From NCBI RefSeq assembly GCF_030551755.1, contig NZ_JAUPEC010000009.1, forward strand, positions 91,746 through 155,745: a stretch of 64,000 nucleotides of DNA. Reading direction: 5' to 3'. Below the pieces are notes generated by a model, which worked only from the letters and a program-made list of their open reading frames with translations, was not told the origin of the DNA and searched no databases. The position numbers were made by a program, and so were the translations under genes. The first letter of the stretch is position 1. The number at the start of each line of letters is the position of its first letter. This document shows positions 58,754 through 64,000 of this stretch, one piece after another. Source of the DNA: Pseudocolwellia sp. AS88 (GTDB taxonomy: Bacteria > Pseudomonadota > Gammaproteobacteria > Enterobacterales > Alteromonadaceae).

Positions 58754-59299
58754 ATGCAATCTTTTTTAGAATTCCTCCCGCTCGTTGTATTTTATATTGT
58801 TTGGAAGTTTTCAGATATATATTGGGCAACTGGCGCACTCATCGCTATGTCAGCACTACAAGTGTTATTTTATATTGTACGCGGTAAAAAAGTACCTACA
58901 AAAACATGGATCTTTTTTGCCTTAATCAGTGTCTTTGGTGGTTTAACAATATTCATGCATGATGATACATTTTTGAAATGGAAGGTTACTGTCATCAACG
59001 GTGTTTTTGCTATAGCACTTGTTGTTAGCCAATATGTTTTCAAAAAGAATATTATCAAGCAATTTTTAGGTGAATCACTCACCTTACCTGAACATATTTG
59101 GAATAACTTAAATTTAAGTTGGGCAACATTCTTTGCACTTTGTGGTGCGTTAAACCTTTACATCGCTTTTAACTTTGAACAAGAAATTTGGGTTAATTTC
59201 AAAGTATTTGGTTTAACGGGTTTAATGATAGCCTTTTCTATTGGGTCGATATTCGCACTTTATAAATACTTACCAAAAGAAGAGAATGAAGAAAAATAA
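58754..59299 (+). CDS. yciB: Inner-membrane septation/cell-envelope protein YciB
   Basis: 181 residues, about five membrane helices. MQSFLEFLPLVVFYIVWK, GGLTIFMHDDTFLKWKVTVINGVFA and WATFFALCGALNLYIAFNF match the YciB (septation protein A/IspZ) family. In E. coli it interacts with elongation and division complexes and affects envelope integrity. yciI begins 29 bp downstream, a pairing known from enterobacteria. Confidence 0.95.
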   Translation: MQSFLEFLPLVVFYIVWKFSDIYWATGALIAMSALQVLFYIVRGKKVPTKTWIFFALISVFGGLTIFMHDDTFLKWKVTVINGVFAIALVVSQYVFKKNIIKQFLGESLTLPEHIWNNLNLSWATFFALCGALNLYIAFNFEQEIWVNFKVFGLTGLMIAFSIGSIFALYKYLPKEENEEK

Positions 59300-59328
59300 T
59301 TTAAAACAAATTAAAATAGAGAGTGAAA

Positions 59329-59631
59329 ATGTATTATTTAATCTATAGTGAAGATGTAGATAACAGTTTATCTTTGCGCATGAGTGTTCGTGAAAAGCAT
59401 TTAGACCGCTTAAGAGCTTTACAAGATGAAGGTCGTTTATTAGTAGCAGGCCCATGCCCTGCAATTGATAGCGATAACCCTGGAGATGCTGGATTTACCG
59501 GCTCACTAGTTGTGGCAGAATTTAACAGCTTAAAAGAAGCGAAAGATTGGGCTGATGTAGATCCTTATATAGACGCAGGTGTTTATAAAAAGGTAATTGT
59601 TAAACCATATAAAAAAGTTCTTCCTGCATAA
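59329..59631 (+). CDS. yciI: YciI family protein
   Basis: 100 residues, a ferredoxin-like fold. [40 protein letters not shown] and [23 protein letters not shown] align along the whole E. coli YciI; the His in REKHL and the Asp in ADVDPY are the conserved putative active-site pair. Function is unproven. ATG 59329 is used instead of the in-frame GTG at 59323 because it matches the family start. Confidence 0.94.
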   Translation: MYYLIYSEDVDNSLSLRMSVREKHLDRLRALQDEGRLLVAGPCPAIDSDNPGDAGFTGSLVVAEFNSLKEAKDWADVDPYIDAGVYKKVIVKPYKKVLPA

Positions 59632-59669
59632 TCATCAATACTTAGTACTGAATAAGAGAATAAAACCTT

Positions 59670-60074
59670 ATGAAAAAATTAGTAATCGTTAGCTCTATGT
59701 GCATTTTATTCTCATCTTTTAACAGTACAGCCAAAAGCTCTTCTATTATCAGCCAGTGTGATGACAAAAACTCAGAAAGAGCCGAATATTCTCAATGCTT
59801 GGATCTTGTAAAAATTAAAATAGATCGCGAATTAGAAACTTGGGAAAACAATCAATTATTTATATTAGAAGATATCGCGAAAACTACAGGTAGGCAGTCA
59901 GCGTATAACATGTTTAAACGTGCACAAAAAAACTTCATAACCTACAGAGATAACAATTGTAAATGGCAATTTCTAGCTCAATTACCATCAAATGACTCAG
60001 CTCCAGCTTTTAAAGAATGTTACATTCTAACGACGAAAGATAGAATAAATGAACTTAGTAGACTAAATAAATAA
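59670..60074 (+). CDS. Secreted LprI-like/DUF1311 protein
   Basis: 134 residues. A signal peptide of ~22 residues (KKLVIVSSMCILFSSFNSTAKS) leads a small Cys-containing helical domain. YSQCLDLVKIKIDRELETW, then FKRAQKNFITYRDNNCKW and AFKECYILTTKDRINEL, match the LprI/DUF1311 pattern with four Cys. Some members inhibit lysozyme. It lies 38 bp after yciI on the same strand and may be in its operon. Confidence 0.75.
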   Translation: MKKLVIVSSMCILFSSFNSTAKSSSIISQCDDKNSERAEYSQCLDLVKIKIDRELETWENNQLFILEDIAKTTGRQSAYNMFKRAQKNFITYRDNNCKWQFLAQLPSNDSAPAFKECYILTTKDRINELSRLNK

Positions 60075-60624
60075 CCCATAAACTAATAGAGCTAAACACA
60101 CATTTCATTATAGAACATCTTCCTAAGTTATGACTTATCACTCATGTATTAGCTAAAAATTAAGTGATAAGTTTTAACTACAATGATTACCATTCACCAC
60201 CATGTTACCTTCTAAATCATATCTAATTTTATAGCCACACAGCTTCTACTTCTCAATACATTTAAATTTTCTAAATCTTATGTAATGTTAACTCATGAAC
60301 AAACTAGCTATTAAAACTAGTTTATCTTAACCATATTCCTTAAGTCACGTTCATCCATTTTACATATCAAACCCATGACTGCCGATTATTAAACACTTAA
60401 ATTTGTATCATTTATTAAGTCTTATCTATTAGTCACCAATACATAAACATCCTTATCGATCGCAATATCAAAGGCTCACATGACCGATAAATGTGATTAT
60501 TGAATCAAAGTCTAACTCCCTCTTTAATGTAAAACACTCACAATAAAAGAAATGAAAATAGTGCTTGATCTATAACCATTATCGATATACTGTATATAAA
60601 CACAGTACACCGAGGTTTATAAAT
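60075..60624. other. Intergenic region upstream of the SulA-like gene
   Basis: 550 bp, AT-rich. A weak hairpin (AAACTAG/CTAGTTT, 60301-60323) and the LexA box at 60590-60605 are the only elements I can support. No credible ORF. Confidence 0.5.
60590..60605 (+). promoter_or_regulatory. LexA (SOS) box
   Basis: CTGTATATAAACACAG fits CTGT-N8-ACAG perfectly and has the favourable TA flanks on both sides. It ends 19 bp before the start of the SulA-like gene. Confidence 0.85.
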
Positions 60625-61056
60625 ATGTTTGCACTAAACAACAACAATATCAGTAAGTTAAATATAACCACATTAGAAGCAGTTAATGATTCGAAGCAAT
60701 GGTTAAGCATAAAAGATATAAATAATGTAGATTCATTAACAGAGCAGTACTCAACAATTTATCAAAAGCATCATGTAAATAATAAATGGATATTAATGAT
60801 AAACCCTGAAAACAGCTCATTAGAAAGTATGGAAAACATTTCCAAAAAATCTTTCTCTAAAATATTAAGAGTTAATTCAAATAAAGTTAATGTAAGACTA
60901 GAAAATATAGAAACGGCCTTACGCAAAGGAAACTGTTCAGCAGTTATTATCAACAATGCATCATTCACAGATATTGAATTAGCCCAATTATATTCATCTG
61001 CGAAGGAAGGTAATACACAGTGTATTATTTTGAATAACAAAAAATTGATACATTAG
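60625..61056 (+). CDS. sulA: SulA-like SOS cell-division inhibitor
   Basis: 143 residues. The C-terminal half follows the SulA pattern: WILMINPENSSL (SulA WQLWLTPQ), ISKKSFSKILRVNS, ETALRKGNCSAVIINN and LAQLYSSAKEGNTQCIIL. SulA binds FtsZ and blocks septation after DNA damage until Lon degrades it. Overall identity looks low, so the perfect LexA box directly upstream is the stronger argument. The frame is open further upstream, but ATG 60625 has CGAGGT before it and keeps the LexA box outside the gene. Confidence 0.78.
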   Translation: MFALNNNNISKLNITTLEAVNDSKQWLSIKDINNVDSLTEQYSTIYQKHHVNNKWILMINPENSSLESMENISKKSFSKILRVNSNKVNVRLENIETALRKGNCSAVIINNASFTDIELAQLYSSAKEGNTQCIILNNKKLIH

Positions 61057-61138
61057 AGACAAACACAGATTTTAATTACATAGTTTAACGGCTAAAATAC
61101 TGAGTAAATACCTGTTAAATATATTATCGAATCGAAAT

Positions 61139-61609
61139 ATGCTTTGTCCTTGCGGAACTAATATTGAATACAATAAATGTTGTGAAACAATTATTTCAAA
61201 TGCAAAAAAGGCAAGATCGCCTGAGCAGTTAATGCGTTCAAGGTACACTGCGTATGCAATTAAAAATAGCCAGTATATATTTAACACATATTCAAGCGCA
61301 TCTCAGAAAAAGCAATCTTTACAAGAGATAGATACTTGGGCAAAAGATACTCAATGGTTAAACTTATATGTATTGGGCGGTAGTGAATATATAAACAACG
61401 CTAGGCCAACAGTTACATTTGAAGCTATCTATAAAAATAATGGCAGCTTTTATAAAATGAGAGAGAAATCATTATTTGTTAAAGAAAATGATCATTGGCG
61501 ATACGTAGATGGAAGTGACCTCACCTTTGACGAACTCAACACTCCTAAAAGAAATGATGTTTGTTTTTGCTCTAGTGGAAAAAAATATAAAAAGTGTTGT
61601 GGTAAATAG
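61139..61609 (+). CDS. ychJ: YchJ family SEC-C motif protein
   Basis: 156 residues. Metal-binding SEC-C-type motifs at both ends (CPCGTNIEYNKCC and CFCSSGKKYKKCCGK) flank an NTF2-like middle (ARSPEQLMRSRYTAYA, DTQWLNLYVLG, HWRYVDG). This is the standard architecture of YchJ, whose role is unknown. The C-terminal motif resembles the SecB/ribosome-binding zinc motif of SecA. Confidence 0.92.
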   Translation: MLCPCGTNIEYNKCCETIISNAKKARSPEQLMRSRYTAYAIKNSQYIFNTYSSASQKKQSLQEIDTWAKDTQWLNLYVLGGSEYINNARPTVTFEAIYKNNGSFYKMREKSLFVKENDHWRYVDGSDLTFDELNTPKRNDVCFCSSGKKYKKCCGK

Positions 61610-61794
61610 GTTTAATGTACATTACAGATATAATTTAAATCTAGTGAGTGAATATCCATAATTTATGATTATTTACATTTTCATATATAAATGGGATATA
61701 TAAAGCCTCAGATCAGGATCTAATAGGTAACGAGTAAATACCTTAAATAGTTTACAAATCCTTTCCAAGAAGATGTCATCACTAATAAGTAAAA

Positions 61795-62328
61795 CTAAAC
61801 TCTCAACTCTACAGTGTGTTTCATGCTTTCGTTCACTGTGTTTAACCACTCTTCCGCTTTAAAACTTAATCTTGAATTAACTTTTTTATCACCTTCATCT
61901 TTGTTCTCATGTTTTTTCTGGCAATACAAACTTGTATTATCAAGAACATCTCTAGATATAAATTTAATATCGTTTCTAAAAGCTAAAGGAACAGGTTTAA
62001 GTGCGTTGGTTAAATAAAGGTCTGATAAGGTATTACCTTGGATAAGATCAGCTTGATTAAATGCTTGAATGTTATCAACGCCATCTAATGCTAAAGCTTG
62101 TTCTAAAGGTAATTTAAATAACTTTCTTAAGTTCTCTTCATCAGATGCGAAGGATACATCTTCTGTTATTGGTAATGTAAATTGAGAGTGTGCTCGTACA
62201 TCATCAGTTAACATAGCTAAAAGCAAAGAGAATTGAGATCGCTCTTTATGATGAATACATTGGTTAAGCTTATCGCCTAACTGTAATTCATTTATTAAGA
62301 TGTCGTTTTTTATATCATCTACAAGCAA
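61795..62328 (-). CDS. VC2046/SO_2500-type conserved protein
   Basis: 177 residues, no signal peptide or membrane helix. INELQLGDKLNQCIHHKERSQFSLLLAMLTDDV near the N-terminus resembles a conserved family of marine gammaproteobacteria known only by locus names (VC2046/SO_2500). The middle has ASDEENLRKLFKLPLEQALALD. No function is known, and my family match is from memory of the pattern. Confidence 0.65.
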   Translation of the reverse strand: MLVDDIKNDILINELQLGDKLNQCIHHKERSQFSLLLAMLTDDVRAHSQFTLPITEDVSFASDEENLRKLFKLPLEQALALDGVDNIQAFNQADLIQGNTLSDLYLTNALKPVPLAFRNDIKFISRDVLDNTSLYCQKKHENKDEGDKKVNSRLSFKAEEWLNTVNESMKHTVELRV

Positions 62329-62448
62329 TTAATATACTCTTTAAATATTCTTAATACTTGTATCGGCCGAGATTAAAAATAATTGATATATTTATATTAT
62401 TAATTTTCTCTGTAAAATGTACTTAACTTATTAACGACCAAAGTCTTC

Positions 62449-62895
62449 ATGCCTCTTTCAAAATTCACAATACAAAAACTAAATAAAGATCGAAAAAAAG
62501 ATATCAAAAGTTTCTATAAACAAAATAGTTATTCGGCTAGTTTTATAGGTTACGATCACGCCTACATACTTACATTAGAAGATAAAATAATAGGTGCTGT
62601 TATTATTTCTTATCAATCTGAAAATAACCGCTACGCTTTGCTACATGGATTATTTATAGAACCAAGTTTTAGAAATAAAGGCTGCGCTAACTTACTAATA
62701 AAAAATGTAATAAGAGAGCATAAGCATATTATTTGTTTTGCTGAAAGAGAACTGGAATGTATATATATTAGTAATGGTTTTATTGAAGAAAAGTCAGATA
62801 AGCTTCCTAGCTATTTAATAAAAAGATATGAGAGTTACGTAAAAAAGAGTACAAGGTTATCCATCTTTATTAATAATGATGAGGATAATGGATAA
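62449..62895 (+). CDS. GNAT family acetyltransferase
   Basis: 148 residues. The acetyl-CoA core is LLHGLFIEPSFRNKGCANLLIKNVI, preceded by the strands YILTLEDKIIGAVIISYQS and followed by a GFIEE-type strand (ISNGFIEEKSDKLP). The substrate is unknown. Its start is well placed, but I see no strong Shine-Dalgarno sequence. Confidence 0.8.
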   Translation: MPLSKFTIQKLNKDRKKDIKSFYKQNSYSASFIGYDHAYILTLEDKIIGAVIISYQSENNRYALLHGLFIEPSFRNKGCANLLIKNVIREHKHIICFAERELECIYISNGFIEEKSDKLPSYLIKRYESYVKKSTRLSIFINNDEDNG

Positions 62896-63329
62896 GTAGC
62901 ACCTGCCTTCCGGTAAAATTAATACATTATTACATTAATTTTCATGTGTTAAATAAATCAAACAACATTCCCAGTTAAGAACGGATAAGAACAAAATTAG
63001 TTCGTACTACCCTTTATTATTCAAAAGCCTTAAAAATCATGAAATAAATAAACTAAAAGTGTGAGCACAGCGATTAATTCAAAAGAATAGAGGAGTAAGG
63101 GTTGCAGAATCAAACGTCAGCTCGTATTAATAACCATTTTTGTACCTATTCACTATTCAAAATATCATTTTTTTGGTCTCGTGAGATAAAAAATAAACAC
63201 CTCTTGATTACCTATTATATATCCCATAAAAACAAATTTTATTCTTCAGTATAATTAAGACTATAAATTTAACCTAACATCTAACTTTCTTAAATATAAG
63301 AAAGCCCCCCTTTAGAAAAACCTACGGGT

Positions 63330-63480
63330 TTATGACATGCATGGATGTACGAATGCCGCGTGTGCATGGATTTACATGGATGTAAATAATTAGAACAACG
63401 CAGGAGCAGTTGTCGAGATGTGCAGGAGTGGCGTCCGACTATGCTGCATCAATGAACGGCTTTTCGGTGAATACGAATAG
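63330..63480. repeat. Short-word repeat element (CATGGATGTA, GCAGGAG)
   Basis: CATGGATGTA occurs twice and a variant, CATGGATTTACATGG, once within ~50 bp. GCAGGAG then occurs twice 20-25 bp apart. The base composition differs from the flanks. It looks like a dispersed intergenic element of the kind found in Alteromonadales genomes, but only this one copy is visible here. Confidence 0.4.
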
Positions 63481-63534
63481 TAAACGCGTTCTATCTTCGC
63501 GTATAGAATGTTTGGATTTTCAAACGCCAGATAG

Positions 63535-63564
63535 CAAAAAACCCGTAGCATAAGCTACGGGTTT
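63535..63564 (-). terminator. rRNA operon terminator
   Basis: On the minus strand AACCCGTAGC and GCTACGGGTT form an 11-bp stem with a 4-nt loop followed by T residues, 12 bp after the 5S 3' end. Confidence 0.9.
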
Positions 63565-63576
63565 CTTTAAATAGAA

Positions 63577-63693
63577 GCCTAGCAATGTCCTACTCTCACA
63601 TGGGAACTCCCACACTACCATCGGCGCTACTGCGTTTCACTTCTGAGTTCGGAATGGGATCAGGTGGGGCCACAGCGCTATTGTCGCTAGACA
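63577..63693 (-). rRNA. rrf: 5S ribosomal RNA
   Basis: The minus strand reads TGTCTAGCGACAATAGCGCT at the 5' end, then CCCACCTGATCCCATTCCG, AACTCAGAAGTGAAACGC and AGCGCCGATGGTAGTGTGGG, ending TTGCTAGGC. The terminal helix (TGTCTAGC with GCTAGGC) closes. About 117 nt, normal for gammaproteobacteria. Ends are accurate to a few bases. Confidence 0.96.
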
Positions 63694-63936
63694 AAAATTG
63701 TACTTGTTAAATTCATACTGACGTCATTGCTGCAATCTCTGCGATGCTCATTGAGTAAACTCAAATCCACTTCTCGCTCTATTGCGGCTTTGTCATTATG
63801 TTATTTACCTACGTAAATAATTAACAAGATTTAAAATCTTAGAAAGCTGTTTAATACATTTAATCTCTTATTCGCACATGTGTACGTGTCACTCATAGAG
63901 TGTGTCAAACTTCATACAAAACCATTTAGGTGTTGT

Positions 63937-64000
63937 ATGGTTAAGCCTCACGGGCAATTAGTATCAGTTAGCTCAAGGCCTCACAACCCTTACACACCTG
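63937..64000 (-). rRNA. rrl: 23S ribosomal RNA, 3' end only
   Basis: The minus strand reads GTGTGTAAGGGTTGTGAGGC, TTGAGCTAACTGATACTAAT and CCGTGAGGCTTAACC, the conserved 3' terminus of gammaproteobacterial 23S rRNA. The remainder lies beyond the right edge. The 243-bp spacer to 5S holds no tRNA. Confidence 0.93.

Larger units (their letters stand above)
62896..63576. other. Intergenic region before the rRNA operon end
   Basis: About 680 bp. The left two thirds is AT-rich with nothing recognisable. From about 63330 to 63530 it becomes GC-richer and contains repeated CATGGATGTA-like and GCAGGAG words. The rRNA terminator closes it. Confidence 0.5.

Noticed and set aside
63694..63936. A tRNA gene in the 23S-5S spacer
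   Set aside because: No cloverleaf, TTCGA arm or CCA end can be traced; the spacer only contains short AT-rich repeats.
1..64000. CRISPR arrays, insertion sequences and prophage genes
   Set aside because: No regularly spaced direct repeats, transposase/integrase motifs or phage structural proteins were found in any frame.

Overview
The window is AT-rich bacterial DNA with the gene set of a marine gammaproteobacterium of the order Alteromonadales (Colwellia/Thalassotalea/Catenovulum-like). The evidence is the gene orders gyrA-serC-aroA-cmk-rpsA-ihfB-lapA-lapB-pyrF and ubiG-HAD phosphatase-nrdA-nrdB-yfaE, the YciB/YciI pair, a VC2046-type protein, a TonB-dependent receptor locus and a large chemosensory cluster. 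The genus is an inference.

Layout. 1-6.0 kb: the start of a Cache-domain receptor on the minus strand, then a hybrid histidine kinase whose sensor is an NCS1-permease-like membrane domain, its LuxR-type response regulator, and an S4 RNA-binding protein. 6.1-6.7 kb: an acetyltransferase broken by an in-frame stop. 6.8-13 kb: proS and a glycerol locus (glpK, glpR, glpD) with GlpR-like operators. 13.4-16 kb: a membrane EAL phosphodiesterase.

16.3-27.1 kb is the most interesting accessory region. It holds a TonB-dependent receptor, a sodium/solute symporter, a GH31 glycosidase, a GntR/UTRA regulator, an aldo/keto reductase, a TauD/TfdA-type Fe(II)/2-oxoglutarate dioxygenase and a YeiH-type putative sulfate exporter. 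The same 14-bp palindrome, ATCTTATATAAGAC, lies before the receptor, the glycosidase and the reductase operon, so these units look like one GntR regulon. The enzyme set fits an oxygenolytic sulfosugar (sulfoquinovose glycoside) pathway: glycoside uptake, hydrolysis, oxidative C-S cleavage to a 6-oxo sugar plus sulfite, reduction of the 6-oxo sugar, and export of the sulfur anion. The glycosidase lacks the usual sulfoquinovosidase signature, so the substrate remains a hypothesis.

27.2-43.7 kb is mostly core genome: pyrF, lapB, lapA, ihfB, rpsA, cmk, aroA, serC and gyrA on the minus strand; ubiG, a HAD phosphatase, and nrdA-nrdB-yfaE behind two NrdR-like boxes 31 bp apart on the plus strand.

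43.8-57.3 kb is one long minus-strand sensory block. The order STAS-cheY-cheA-cheW-cheW-MCP-cheR-cheD-cheB resembles the Pseudomonas Che2/Aer2 system. It continues into a second MCP, a CrsA/HsbA-like STAS protein, a CrsR/HsbR-like partner-switching regulator and a GGDEF protein. The soluble MCP has a globin-like N-terminus, two near-identical PAS domains and a C-terminal WEEF tail. The GGDEF protein has a receiver domain whose phosphoacceptor is Asn.

57.5-62.9 kb carries small genes: a coiled-coil/Sel1 protein, yciB, yciI, an LprI-like protein, a SulA-like inhibitor under a perfect LexA box, YchJ, a VC2046-type protein and a GNAT enzyme. The right end is the 3' part of a minus-strand rRNA operon (23S end, 5S, terminator), preceded by an odd GC-richer intergenic element.
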